Positions 36,224 to 45,907 are shown, numbered from the stretch's first letter. The stretch is 64,000 bases of DNA from Companilactobacillus bobalius (GCF_009764355.1 NZ_LNUA01000076.1:124001-188000), one strand, 5' to 3'. Notes: generated by a model from the letters alone, not told the origin. Numbers and translations are program-made.

Positions 36224-36346
36224 AAGTTCAAAAAAACTACCATCTGCTGATAGTAGTTGACGATAAGAAAGCCGATATTCTAAGAAGAACTTAGATATCG
36301 GCTAGATATGAACTTGAAATCTCACATTACCTCATAGCTTACTATG
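36224..36346 (-). promoter_or_regulatory. Structured leader/attenuator of the MFS gene
   Basis: On the minus strand the leader contains, in order: a small hairpin (CATAG/CTATG at 36333-36346), a 13-bp hairpin (36271-36302, GCCGATAT and GATATCGGC arms), and a hairpin at 36235-36258 (AACTAC/GTAGTT) followed by a run of Ts, i.e. a terminator, about 30 nt before the ribosome site. AGTTCA-type segments at 36309-36315 and 36224-36230 are complementary and would close the whole leader. This looks like transcription attenuation of an efflux gene. Confidence 0.6.
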
Positions 36347-36506
36347 ATTCCATATTAATGTCTAATACTTTAAACTAACTATTTCATTAAATATATATAA
36401 CAAAAATAACGTTTGGCATATAAATTTATTAAAAATGATTTTATAAATGGACATTTTGTATGGATGGTATTAATATGTTAGGTATGACTAATAAGGAGGT
36501 CATATT

Positions 36507-37145
36507 TTGGATTTTCGAAGTGGCTTGAACAGTGATAAGCCTCAGATAATAAATTTACTAGTAGATTCATTTAAGGAATACATCACAACTAAGAACATGT
36601 TCCAACAAGAGTTCAGATCTAGTGCTAAGTTTGATAAGTTGTTGCATAAATACTTTGCTCTGGAAGTTAATGTATTCATGAAAAAAGGTTTGGTTTATGT
36701 TGGAGCTGACGGAAAGGGAAAGCCTAGAGCAGTTGCTCTAATTGAATTCAATCAAGGTCGTCAGATAAGCAACTGGGATTATCTATCAATGGATGGTCTG
36801 AAGTTGATACCGCAGATTCTTATGAGTGGATTCAATGGTTTCAATGCATTCGATATCTTTAAATTCGAAGATCTTTTCGATTTAGTAAAAGGTAAGAAGA
36901 AATGTGCTGTTGAATATTTAGCTGTAGATAAAAGTTTACGTGGTCAAGGAATTGGTAGTAAGATGCTAAATAATCATATTAGCCCTTATGTTAAGAAAAT
37001 TGGTTACCGCAATATTATTTTGGAAACCAATACACAAAAGAACGTTAAATTTTATAAAAAGAATAATTTTGCCGTACGCTCAGTTAAGAAAGTTAACTTG
37101 AGCCATGGTGATGTTAAAGATTGGGTCTTATCAAAGGCTATCTAA
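36507..37145 (+). CDS. GNAT family N-acetyltransferase, larger type
   Basis: A 212-residue protein whose C-terminal half is a GNAT domain: VEYLAVDKSLRGQGIGSKMLNNHI holds the RGQGIGS acetyl-CoA loop, and ILETNTQKNVKFYKKNNFAV the C-terminal motif. The first 110 residues hold FKEYITTKNMFQQEFRSSAKFDK and a loop WDYLSMDGLKLIPQI. This resembles acetyltransferases of the YjaB-PhoU neighbourhood size class, but the substrate is unknown. The start is TTG at 36507, 7 nt after AAGGAGG. A strong terminator follows. Confidence 0.82.
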   Translation: MDFRSGLNSDKPQIINLLVDSFKEYITTKNMFQQEFRSSAKFDKLLHKYFALEVNVFMKKGLVYVGADGKGKPRAVALIEFNQGRQISNWDYLSMDGLKLIPQILMSGFNGFNAFDIFKFEDLFDLVKGKKKCAVEYLAVDKSLRGQGIGSKMLNNHISPYVKKIGYRNIILETNTQKNVKFYKKNNFAVRSVKKVNLSHGDVKDWVLSKAI

Positions 37146-37146
37146 A

Positions 37147-37184
37147 GCAAAAAGGACATTCACGATTGTGAATGTCCTTTTTTT
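37147..37184 (+). terminator. Terminator after the acetyltransferase
   Basis: A perfect AAAGGACATTCAC/GTGAATGTCCTTT stem with a short loop and a T run. Confidence 0.92.
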
Positions 37185-37277
37185 ACTAAAAACAACTAAT
37201 TCCTACTTCATAAGAATAACAAATTATTTTTGAAGTGGTGTTTTTCTTAAGGAAATTTAAATTTTCTTGAGATTTTC

Positions 37278-39694
37278 TTAAATCGATTCAATCAAATTCC
37301 ACGATAATATGCCTTTGTAATTTCCAGCTGAAGTACCCGGAGCTAAATGAATTTGCCAATCATTTGCACCAACGTAGTTAGATAGGTTTAAGGTATCTTG
37401 ACTTCCTGAAAAATTATCTGTCTGAATAGGGACGCCATCAGTTGTAATAGGTTGCCAAGTACCATCATCGGTAACTTTACTTGTTCTTTGTCTGATAAAT
37501 AATAAGCCTGAGTCGTCAGCCTGCAAAGTCTCATTATTGGAATTCTTCATTTGAGTATCAGTATTGTTATTGTCATAGGAAACGGAAACGTTAAAATTAT
37601 TGTCGTCGGGATGAGCAACAATCAATCCACCTTTAGTGGCAACATTGTTAAGAACCATTTCTTTTCCATAAACATTAACTGAGCCGAAATCTATCAGGCT
37701 AGGAACTTCAGTAAAGGCGTCACTCTTTTGAATATTAACTGAAGCACCGTTAGAAACCATGTCACGGATTGTCTCATTTGAGGAGCTCACTCCGCCAGAA
37801 ACAGTAGCAACATTGGTTACTTGACCAACTGCTGCAGAGGTTACTTTAGCATTGAATTCCAATGTGACGTTTTCCCCAGCATCGACCTGGTTAATACCAG
37901 TATTTATTTGAGAAGATTGATAAGGCGTTGTATCTTTAGGACCTTTAATATGAACTTTTCCATCTAAAACTAGTCCAGTAGGAAGATCATCGGTTAATTT
38001 GGTACCAGCTAATAGAGAGTCACTACCGGCAGATACTTTATAAACCATATAGAAATCAACAATGTCACCAATATTAGCATTAGTGCTTGTTGTAAAATTG
38101 GTTTCACCTTTAGTAACGTTCTTGACGTACTTGTTAAATGTGAAATCAAATTTAGACTTTTTGACTGGAATATCTACCGAAGCATCATAGGTTTTACTTG
38201 ATGTTTTGGTATCGTGACCAGTGAAGTAAGCAGTATTCGTAATGGTTTTTCCACTGGCATCTCGAGTGATACTAGCATTGTATGAAATAGTGGCTTCTTG
38301 ACCATCAGTTAAAGATAATGTCGGTGGGATGGTCAGCGTTTTGGTTGAAGCATCATAATCACTAGCATTAATAGGAGTTGATGTACCATCATTATAGGTT
38401 AGAACAATACTATTAGGATCAATTTGTAAACCATCAGGAATAGTATCCTTAAGCTTTTCATAGGTCCATGAACTTCCATATCCGTTATTACGAACTTTTA
38501 AAGAGAATTTTAATTTATCACCGATATTGTTGACTCCGGTACTATTAGTTTGATTAGTATAAGTTTTACTTACAACTGGCAGAGCATAGGGACTAGCAGT
38601 AACACCCATTGTTGAGCCATAGTGCGCAGTTTCACCAGGATCTAAGGTAGTTGGATCCCACTTTAGAGTATAACTGGAGTCACTAAGTGCTGCAGTACCA
38701 GTTATTGGATCTCCGTATTTGTAGTTCTTTGACTCAGCACCGGCTCCGGTTTTAGAATCGAACCCCTTGATCCAATCCATACCGCTACTACTAAATGTTT
38801 GACCAGCGTAGTAATTGAATCCGTCCGGAGTTTCATTAGTAACCATTAATTTGTAGGAACCATCTTCAATGAATAGACCGTTAGAATTTCCCAAATCTTT
38901 TATTAGAACACGGTCGTTATCACTTAATTTAGTATCCTCACCATATAGAACCTGGAATGATTGTGTTCGACTAGAATTATTGGTTAAAAATAACTCTCTT
39001 TGAATGATGGCAGAATTAGTTGGCGAAGCGCGTAAAACAATTTCTGCCTTTAAATCAAAAACATTATTGCCTGTCCCAGTTCCTCTTACAAAGTCACCAA
39101 CAATCTTGTAAGCAGCGTGTCCGTTAGAATCTTTACCAATATAGAATTTTTTATTTTGCATATATGCAGTTGAGGGTTGGCCAATAGTACTACTGCCCAA
39201 AAGCGCATACTTACTAGCGGTTAGACCACTAAGTCCGAAACTAGTGTTAAGTGGTGCAATTAAAAAATCTGGTGAAGTGGATGATACTTGATCCGTATTA
39301 ACTGATGAAGTAGTACTAGTATGAGAGCCCTGGAAGACTGAACCAACATATTTTCCATTATCATTTAGAAAAATATTGATTTTTGAACGGTAAATATTGT
39401 TACCTCCTTGAGTATCTGATGGTTGATTAAGTGTATTATCAGACATGGATTTTACGTTACCGTTTGTATCTTGAGTCAAACCAAAAGCATAACCTAGACT
39501 AATTCCAGGAGCAATTTCCAATTGTTGATAAGAATTTACTGAGGATGTACCCGAATTCCAAGTAATATCTTTATCATAACTTGTTTGGGTGTCAGGATCA
39601 GCTGCGTGTACGTTCGTGACGGGAAGCAATAGTATGAGAATGAAAGTTATAAGAAAAACATCAAATAAAAATTGATAGATTTAAATCTCTTCAT
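37278..39694 (-). pseudogene. Large WxL-domain surface protein, frameshifted in the signal peptide
   Basis: The ATG at 39694 with GGGAGG upstream gives MKRFKSINFYLMFFL then a stop. The remaining signal peptide and 783-residue body (to 37278) are in another frame, beginning near ITFILILLLPVTNVHA. A single extra T in either of two 5-T runs (minus strand, near 39654-39658 or 39665-39669) restores one 805-residue reading frame. The body has repeated DUF11-like/isopeptide Ig modules (about 360-620) and a C-terminal WxL domain ending GILSWNLIESI, which binds peptidoglycan non-covalently. This may be a true pseudogene, a phase-variable gene or a sequencing error. Confidence 0.65.
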
Positions 39695-39849
39695 AATAAA
39701 TTCCTCCCGTAAATACTATTATTCACAGTAATTATAATACTATATCGAAAAGAATAATTGATATTTTGATTAATTTTTCAGCCTCATATTTATATAGATA
39801 TTTATATAAAATAGAGGAAACACTAAAAAAAATAAACATTAAATTTAAT

Positions 39850-40467
39850 TTAATGTTTATTTAAACCATTTTTGAATGATTCCAAGCCTTCGTTTGCGAT
39901 AAAGTAGACTAATACTAGGGCGGCAATTGAATCGACCCACCATAGACCAAAGAGGGCAGTTAGAATGGCACCTAAAAGTACAGTTCCTGCCATGTATGCA
40001 CAGGTGATATTACACATTCCGTCTTCAATTAGTGCGTCAGAACTAATACTTTTACCTAAAGAACGTTTTTTGAAGGTGAAGAATGGCATTAATAGGACCG
40101 ATGCTATGGCAATTGAGATACCGGAAATACTAGTGTCAGCGGCTTGATGGGTAATCAAATTAAAGAATGATACGGCGACAACGTAGGCTGATAGCAGTAA
40201 TAATACGCTACCAACGATTAAAGAAGATTTTCTCTCGGCATTTTCGATTTGTTCAACCGAATCATTATTGAATTCTTTTTTTAAACGCCAAATCAAGGTA
40301 CTTCCAGAAATGATTTCTAAAAAACTATCTAAACCGAAAGCAATTAAAAGAATTGAACCGGCTTTTATTCCAGAATAGAAACCAACAATAAATTCGAAGG
40401 CCATCCAAATAGTTGAGAGATATTCTATTTGAAGACTCTTTTTAACATAATCTAGTTTATTCACCAT
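39850..40467 (-). CDS. Cation diffusion facilitator-like membrane protein
   Basis: A 205-residue protein with about five or six membrane segments. [21 protein letters not shown] matches the second-helix GxDSxxE metal-binding region of CDF transporters, and [23 protein letters not shown] and [18 protein letters not shown] resemble helices 4-5 with HxxxD-like positions (here DALIED and WVDS). It lacks the cytoplasmic C-terminal domain. It starts inside the 3' end of the upstream ArsR gene (11-nt overlap), so a metal-responsive pair is likely. Confidence 0.8.
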   Translation of the reverse strand: MVNKLDYVKKSLQIEYLSTIWMAFEFIVGFYSGIKAGSILLIAFGLDSFLEIISGSTLIWRLKKEFNNDSVEQIENAERKSSLIVGSVLLLLSAYVVAVSFFNLITHQAADTSISGISIAIASVLLMPFFTFKKRSLGKSISSDALIEDGMCNITCAYMAGTVLLGAILTALFGLWWVDSIAALVLVYFIANEGLESFKNGLNKH

Positions 40468-40783
40468 GTTTTTTACCTCGCATAACGTGATCAGCGTGTT
40501 CTAGAGTTTCATTAATAACATCTAAAATATGAGGATCATCTAATTGATAATAATTAGCCTTTCCGACTCGATGGGAGCTTACTAGTTGATAATTTTTAAG
40601 AAGAGCTAGTTGGTGAGAAATGACTGACTGCTCGACGCCTAATAATTCGACGAGCTCGCTGACGTTCATTTCTTTTTGTTCCAAAATATTGAGCATTTGA
40701 ATTCTAGTTGGATTGCTAAGCAACTTTAGAATTTTTTGTGATTCGTTTAAGAGATCAGGAGCAATGATTTTTAGTTGTGACAT
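40457..40783 (-). CDS. ArsR/SmtB family metal-responsive repressor
   Basis: A 108-residue winged-helix repressor. The helix-turn-helix is [29 protein letters not shown], after [14 protein letters not shown]. The C-terminal helix carries [15 protein letters not shown], with histidines in the alpha-5 metal-site position seen in CzrA/SmtB zinc sensors, and no CVC alpha-3 site, so a zinc-type response is my inference. It is co-transcribed with a CDF-like transporter. A perfect palindrome lies immediately upstream. Confidence 0.9.
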   Translation of the reverse strand: MSQLKIIAPDLLNESQKILKLLSNPTRIQMLNILEQKEMNVSELVELLGVEQSVISHQLALLKNYQLVSSHRVGKANYYQLDDPHILDVINETLEHADHVMRGKKHGE

Positions 40784-40793
40784 ATTTCTCTCC

Positions 40794-40819
40794 TACATAT
40801 GTTATTTTTAACATATGTA
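40794..40819. promoter_or_regulatory. Perfect palindromic operator of the ArsR-type repressor
   Basis: Two exact 11-bp inverted arms, TACATATGTTA and TAACATATGTA, separated by TTTT, lie about 10-35 bp before the ArsR start. The size and AT-rich 'ATATGT' arms fit a classic ArsR/SmtB operator that overlaps the promoter, giving autoregulation. Confidence 0.78.
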
Positions 40820-40900
40820 AATGATAACATACCATCAAGAGAAATAATATTGTGGTAAGATTTATTTATTGTATGTTAATAAATTGTGGAGGATTTGGTC

Positions 40901-41659
40901 ATGACGGATTTCACTGGAAATTATTCGGATCAAAAGATAACCATAGATTTAAAGGATTTGGGAAGTATTAATTATTATTTCACGAAGCCTGAGGAATACA
41001 GTAAGGAATCAATCTTCTTGATAATGCAGAACCGTGAGATTATTGGATTAGGAATTGGAGATCTGGACAATACCGAGGCCGCTACGAGCTATATTGAAAT
41101 TGTGGTACCGGAAAACTTTATCGTTACGGACTTCTTTTATTTCCTGACTAAACATATGGTGCAATCGGGTTATAAGATCAATGCTGAGTATAAGATGCAA
41201 ATTTCACAGGTTTCACTACAGTTGTACGAAAAATATTGGCAGAATGTGTTGCCAATCCTGTCTGCTTTTGGTTTAAGAACTACTCCAGTTAAAAGGGTTA
41301 AACCACGTCACAAATTTATGGCTTCCTTAGCAGATGTACCTTTCAAAATTGATTATAAGGGTAGTAAAGCGACGGTTTATTGGCAAAAACGTAGCCAGTT
41401 CTTAGTTAAATCTGGGGCTATATTGGTTGGTCAGGCACCATTGACTAAATCTGGTGTGATTGGTTTTGCTGGCAGATTTGGCTTACGATTGCGACAGGAA
41501 CATGAGAAGGAATTACATGACAATGTTTTGACAAAAGATATTGTTTTACGAAGTGTTAATGAAGTTGGAACATTTCTCTATTTTGCAGGAACTAATGGCT
41601 GGCTACAATTAAAGTCACCATCGGGACAAACTTTACATGAGTTGACAGTGGAAAAATAG
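40901..41659 (+). CDS. Protein of unknown function with DUF4357-like C terminus
   Basis: A 252-residue cytoplasmic protein. The N-terminal 110 residues show a GNAT-like or beta-rich pattern (IFLIMQNREIIGLGIGDL, SYIEIVVPENF), which I cannot classify. The C-terminal segment reads SQFLVKSGAILVG, then LRLRQEHEKELHDNVL, DIVLRSVNEVGTFLYFAGTNGW and GQTLHEL, which resembles the DUF4357 fold often attached to DNA-related enzymes. ATG at 40901 has GGAGG 8 nt upstream; a GTG at 40886 overlaps that site. Function unknown. Confidence 0.6.
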   Translation: MTDFTGNYSDQKITIDLKDLGSINYYFTKPEEYSKESIFLIMQNREIIGLGIGDLDNTEAATSYIEIVVPENFIVTDFFYFLTKHMVQSGYKINAEYKMQISQVSLQLYEKYWQNVLPILSAFGLRTTPVKRVKPRHKFMASLADVPFKIDYKGSKATVYWQKRSQFLVKSGAILVGQAPLTKSGVIGFAGRFGLRLRQEHEKELHDNVLTKDIVLRSVNEVGTFLYFAGTNGWLQLKSPSGQTLHELTVEK

Positions 41660-41660
41660 A

Positions 41661-41721
41661 GCAGACATCCGTTGGAATTTATAGGCGCGTACTATAAATT
41701 CGATAGATGTCTGTTTTTTTT
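41661..41721 (+). terminator. Terminator after the DUF4357-like gene
   Basis: A long hairpin with outer CAGACATC/GATGTCTG and inner GAATTTATA/TATAAATTC arms, then nine Ts. Confidence 0.9.
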
Positions 41722-41854
41722 GTATGTCTTTTTATAATAATATTCATTAAAATACAAAATATGTGTAATTTTTTAGTTAATTTTGAGTAATATTGTTTTA
41801 TGAATTTAAAAAATTATTATATTATATTAATGGTCAAATTAGAAAGGATATATA

Positions 41855-43822
41855 ATGACGAAAAAATTTAACAAAGTTAGGCTTGGCTTGATTTTAGTAT
41901 TGGTGATAATATTCTATTCATTTGTCAATATTAAGAATGATTCACTAACTGTTAAAGCTGATGATCAAACTGTTAAACCATATGCAACTCCAACTTCGGA
42001 TCCAATTGTTTTCTTAGGTATTTGGTTTTCTAATGGTTACTCGTTACAGCCAGAAACTGATTATTATACTCAAGTGGGGCAATCAATTGTAGTTCATACT
42101 TCTGCAAGTCGATCCATTTGGACAGTCTTAACTGGACCAGTTGATTCGCCACATTATAGATGGTATAAATCGACAGACTATGGTGAGAACTGGAGTAGTG
42201 TTTCGGAATCTGATGGCGGTCACCGTATGAATTTTCCAATAACTCCTAAGAGTTCAGGAACGACCTGGTATCAGCTCGATACACAATATTACACTTTACT
42301 CACGCCTTATTTAAAAACCCACATATATTCTAAGGTAACAGCTGTACATGTTAAGGATCCGGTAAATGCCACCAGCCTCAAAGTAAGCGCTGACAATAAA
42401 TATATATATAATGAATCAGATTCAGATTTATCACAAAATTATACTTTTATTCATGCATATCCGACGCCAACGGATGCAACCGGTAAAATAACCTATTCAG
42501 TTGATAAGCCTGAAATAGCTAATTTTGAGGAAGATACTGAAAATGGTGGAACAACGAATAAATTAATAGCAAAAAGTGGTGCTGTTGGTACGGTTAGAGT
42601 AACTGCCAAAATGCAAAATCCCGACGGATCAACTACGAGTGGCTATACTGATGTCAGAGTTGGTGGTGGACTTGATGATCAGACAGTTGATGTTGGACAA
42701 TCGGCAACGTTTAGTATGCATGGTAATATAGATGGAACTAATTCGAATACAAGTGGGAGTATTCAGATTAAATGGTATAAGTATGATAAAGACGGAAACA
42801 AAACCACTGTAGCGACAAGTAACAGTAGCAATTACAAAGATTATGTTGATTATACTATCCCCAAAACGACTATGGATGACAATGGGACACAGTATCAGGC
42901 TCAAATAACCGTCTCTTTATTGGGCTTTATTCAAACGGATAGTTTAACTACTAATAAGGCAACATTGACGGTTAAAAATAATCCAGATCTTTCGATCTCT
43001 ACTAAAGTTATTAATAATACTTATGATGATGGTAGTAATACTTCCGATACCTTAAATAAGGTAACTAATAACGATAATATTTCATATGAATTCAACTTAA
43101 AAAATAATAATAAAAATTCGATTTTGACTAATGGAAGTTATGTAGTTCCTGTTCATAAAGGGACACTTGTAAATAATGTTGAATTAGATGGAAAAGAAGT
43201 AGATTCAGATAATTATACTGTTTATAACAGCTCAGATAAGAAGGAATCCTATATTATCATTAATGGAATAGATTTTAATGAGAACGCACAGTCACATTCA
43301 TTAAAAATAGATGCAACAGTATCGGGAGTAACTGATGCGGAAAAATTTGAATCAGTTCCCTATTATTATGGTGATGATTATGGAGGTTCGGTCTATCAAG
43401 AGAGTGCAAGTAAACATACGATAAACTATGTAAATGATAAGTTTAATGCTGCGGTAAATGATATTAGTTTTGGAACAATTAAAGATTCACAGCTGAATAA
43501 GGTATATTACCGTCAAGATGATAACAATTTACCTAATAGCACAATTAATATTAGTGATCAAAGAAGAGATAAAAAGGCAATGAAGGTTTTGGTATCCGAA
43601 TCAAAACCTTTAGGTGATGGAATGACATTACGTTATTATCAAAATGACGATTATACCAATCTATCAAATAGTGATGTATTAATTAAGAGTTTTGATCAAG
43701 ATAATATATCATCAATTGGATGGAAAAAAGACGAAGGAATTCTGCTTTATATTGGAAATACATTGCCGACGGCTGGGAAATATAGTACTGAATTACATTG
43801 GACCTTTGAAGATAGTATTTAA
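41855..43822 (+). CDS. WxL-domain cell-surface protein
   Basis: A 655-residue secreted protein. A signal peptide with a long hydrophobic core (LGLILVLVIIFYSFV, to about LTVKADD) precedes Ig-like modules: one around residues 45-160, a Big_2-like module at about 170-275 (AKSGAVGTVRVTAKM), an Ig module with two tryptophan/tyrosine cores at 275-380, and an isopeptide-type region. The C terminus from about 535 is a diverged WxL domain: DISFGTIKDSQ, then GKYSTELHWTFEDSI. WxL domains attach to peptidoglycan without sortase. It is single-gene between terminators, without the DUF916 partner seen in csc clusters. Confidence 0.82.
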   Translation: MTKKFNKVRLGLILVLVIIFYSFVNIKNDSLTVKADDQTVKPYATPTSDPIVFLGIWFSNGYSLQPETDYYTQVGQSIVVHTSASRSIWTVLTGPVDSPHYRWYKSTDYGENWSSVSESDGGHRMNFPITPKSSGTTWYQLDTQYYTLLTPYLKTHIYSKVTAVHVKDPVNATSLKVSADNKYIYNESDSDLSQNYTFIHAYPTPTDATGKITYSVDKPEIANFEEDTENGGTTNKLIAKSGAVGTVRVTAKMQNPDGSTTSGYTDVRVGGGLDDQTVDVGQSATFSMHGNIDGTNSNTSGSIQIKWYKYDKDGNKTTVATSNSSNYKDYVDYTIPKTTMDDNGTQYQAQITVSLLGFIQTDSLTTNKATLTVKNNPDLSISTKVINNTYDDGSNTSDTLNKVTNNDNISYEFNLKNNNKNSILTNGSYVVPVHKGTLVNNVELDGKEVDSDNYTVYNSSDKKESYIIINGIDFNENAQSHSLKIDATVSGVTDAEKFESVPYYYGDDYGGSVYQESASKHTINYVNDKFNAAVNDISFGTIKDSQLNKVYYRQDDNNLPNSTINISDQRRDKKAMKVLVSESKPLGDGMTLRYYQNDDYTNLSNSDVLIKSFDQDNISSIGWKKDEGILLYIGNTLPTAGKYSTELHWTFEDSI

Positions 43823-43892
43823 AATTAAAGTATCCACGTAAAATATTTTTAGGACTTTTATATAGATGTTTTAAATAAAGAAAATATCAATA

Positions 43893-43940
43893 AAAAATCA
43901 GTTTAATGACCATTAAAGGGGACATTAAACTGATTTTTTT
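43893..43940 (+). terminator. Terminator after the WxL gene
   Basis: ATCAGTTTAATG/CATTAAACTGAT stem and a T run. Confidence 0.9.
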
Positions 43941-43981
43941 GTTGAAAGGAATTGGATTCTATTTCAATTTTTTTCTTTGAA

Positions 43982-44137
43982 TTAAATTGTAGTTGGAGTT
44001 TTAGGGCCACAATAACTGTTGCAAGTACATTTTTGATCATCAAGCATTGGACAATGACAGATTCCATCTTTACTTGAACAGTGGCAACTGGAAAAACAAG
44101 TCATTCCTTGATGACAATATGGATTATTATCAGACAT
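43982..44137 (-). CDS. Small cysteine-rich protein, metallothionein-like
   Basis: A 51-residue ORF with AAGGAGG 6 nt before its ATG at 44137. It contains nine cysteines (positions 8, 14, 18, 20, 27, 29, 37, 39 and 43), including three C-x-C pairs (CHC, CHC, CTC), and histidines at 9, 19 and 28; nearly one residue in four is Cys or His. There is no signal peptide and no hydrophobic segment. This composition is typical of bacterial metallothioneins that chelate zinc, cadmium or copper; a redox or zinc-finger role is also possible. It is too short for default ORF cut-offs. Confidence 0.72.
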   Translation of the reverse strand: MSDNNPYCHQGMTCFSSCHCSSKDGICHCPMLDDQKCTCNSYCGPKTPTTI

Positions 44138-44233
44138 TTTGACTTCCTCCTTAATTACAGAATATCATACGTTGACAATGAGCATTTAGATGATAAACTT
44201 TTCACAACTTTATAATGTGTTTAAGGGGAAATT

Positions 44234-45397
44234 ATGAAAAGAGTATCAGCTAAGACTCTGATTTTGGGTGCTTTTTTAGAGTCAGTCGGAGCTAGTTTTA
44301 TTTGGCCTATCAATACGATATTTATCCACAATTATTTGCACAAGTCATTGGCAGTCGCTGGGATGGTTTTGTTTTTCAATTCGATATTAACCTTTTTAGG
44401 AAATTATTTAGGTGGAAAATTATTTGACCGTTGGGGTGGTCATAAAACGGTTATTATCAGTACGTTAATTGGATTATTGGCATTGGTTGGCTTGATTTTT
44501 GACCATGGTTGGCCAGCGTATCCGATTTTGTTACCAATCTTAGGATTTGGTGTTGGTAGTGCCTTTACGGTCATTAATTCATTTGCGGCGCAGATAGATG
44601 ATGTTGACCGCTATAAACTTTTTAATGGAATTTACATGGGAACCAATTTAGGAAATGCTATCGGAACGGCTCTAGGTGGTTATATTGCTGGAGTTCAGAT
44701 GACATTGGTTTTTGTAGCTAATTTTTTCTTCTTAACGCTTTTTTTCCTATTAGTAATCTTTGGTTACAATAATCGAGAAGTGGTAGTTGAAAATGGTACA
44801 AAGGATGAGATTAAAAAGGTAAGAAAAACTAAATTACAACCAGGAGTTGGTCTGATTGCGTTGTTCTTAGGAGTATCATGGTTGGCATATTCACAATGGA
44901 GCAGTAACATTTCCGCTCACTTAACTAATTTAGGGATTCCTGTTAGCCGTTATAGTTTGTTGTGGACCATCAATGCAGTGGTGATTGTTTTAGTTTTGCC
45001 ATTAATTAATCGTTTGGTTGAAAATAAAGCGTGGTTTAAGAGAATTCAGATACCACTTGGAGTCATCTTGTTTATTGCGGCATTTGCTTCAATTATTAAT
45101 GCAAAAGTTTATTTAGCGTTTGTTATTGGGATGGTTGTCTTAACCTTAGGTGAAACTCTAGTTTATCCGGGAATTCCAGCTATGGTTAGTGAATCGACAC
45201 CAAAATCGGAGGCAGGGCGTTATCAAAGTTTGTTGAGCATGTCTTCAACTTTTGCTAGAGCGATTGGACCATTAGTTGGTGGATTGATTGTAGAACATGG
45301 TTCTTACAATCTTTTATATTTAGTAGCGATTGTTATTTTAGCAGTGTCTTTGGTGATTTTGCGTTTTGGTCATCGAAAATTACTTGTTAACAATTAG
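44234..45397 (+). CDS. MFS transporter (YttB/YfkF-like exporter)
   Basis: A 387-residue, 12-segment major facilitator protein. Early motif GNYLGGKLFDRWGGHKTVII corresponds to MFS motif A (G...DRxGxR/K), and FGVGSAFTVINSFAAQI follows. The N terminus MKRVSAKTLILGAFLESVGASFIWPINTIFIHNYL resembles the multidrug MFS group of bacilli (YttB, MdtG-like). AAGGGGAA precedes the ATG. Substrate unknown. Its end overlaps the converging small gene by 4 nt. Confidence 0.86.
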   Translation: MKRVSAKTLILGAFLESVGASFIWPINTIFIHNYLHKSLAVAGMVLFFNSILTFLGNYLGGKLFDRWGGHKTVIISTLIGLLALVGLIFDHGWPAYPILLPILGFGVGSAFTVINSFAAQIDDVDRYKLFNGIYMGTNLGNAIGTALGGYIAGVQMTLVFVANFFFLTLFFLLVIFGYNNREVVVENGTKDEIKKVRKTKLQPGVGLIALFLGVSWLAYSQWSSNISAHLTNLGIPVSRYSLLWTINAVVIVLVLPLINRLVENKAWFKRIQIPLGVILFIAAFASIINAKVYLAFVIGMVVLTLGETLVYPGIPAMVSESTPKSEAGRYQSLLSMSSTFARAIGPLVGGLIVEHGSYNLLYLVAIVILAVSLVILRFGHRKLLVNN

Positions 45398-45759
45398 TTA
45401 TAATAATTAGACGGAAAATGGTTAACGGAAATTATATGTGGATTCCACAAATAGGGACCGAAGTGCTCGTAAGATATAAAAATACCTAAATCATTTTTGT
45501 TATCCAGGGTAGCAACTAGATAACCACTTTTGCCATCTGAACCTTGAAATTCAGTTATATCTTTTACTTTTTGATAATGATGTTTTTGTAAGAAATCTTT
45601 AATTTTCTGATTAGTAGACTTGTAAGTAATATTACCATTGCTCAGTTCAGAATTAATAACACTTTTTATTTGAAGTATGTAAGAAATTTCAGGAATAACA
45701 AAGAAGCCTAAAATAATTGTGGTTAGAATGGTGGCAAGCACTATAATAATTTTTTTCAA
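45394..45759 (-). CDS. Small membrane-anchored protein of unknown function
   Basis: About 121 residues: one N-terminal hydrophobic helix (IIIVLATILTTIILGFFVIP) followed by an extracytoplasmic domain of about 90 residues ending LWNPHIISVNHFPSNYYN. I place the start at TTG 45759, with AAGGAG 6 nt upstream; a longer frame to 45837 lacks a site. I do not recognise the domain. It lies after a terminator, opposite the MFS gene. Confidence 0.6.
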   Translation of the reverse strand: MKKIIIVLATILTTIILGFFVIPEISYILQIKSVINSELSNGNITYKSTNQKIKDFLQKHHYQKVKDITEFQGSDGKSGYLVATLDNKNDLGIFISYEHFGPYLWNPHIISVNHFPSNYYN

Positions 45760-45837
45760 TGCAATCTCCTTAGACAGTAATTGATCTCTGTTAATATCAT
45801 CTGGCATTTGTAGAAAAGTTGAAAGCAATTTTGGCAA

Positions 45838-45890
45838 ATAAAAACTCCCTAATCTATGAAGACCGTTAGTCTTAATAATTAAGGAGTTTT
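45838..45890 (-). terminator. Terminator after the DUF3862-like gene
   Basis: On the minus strand AAAACTCC pairs with GGGAGTTTT across an interior hairpin (AGAC/GTCT), followed by Ts. Confidence 0.75.
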
Positions 45891-45907
45891 TCTACTCTTG
45901 TAGAGGC

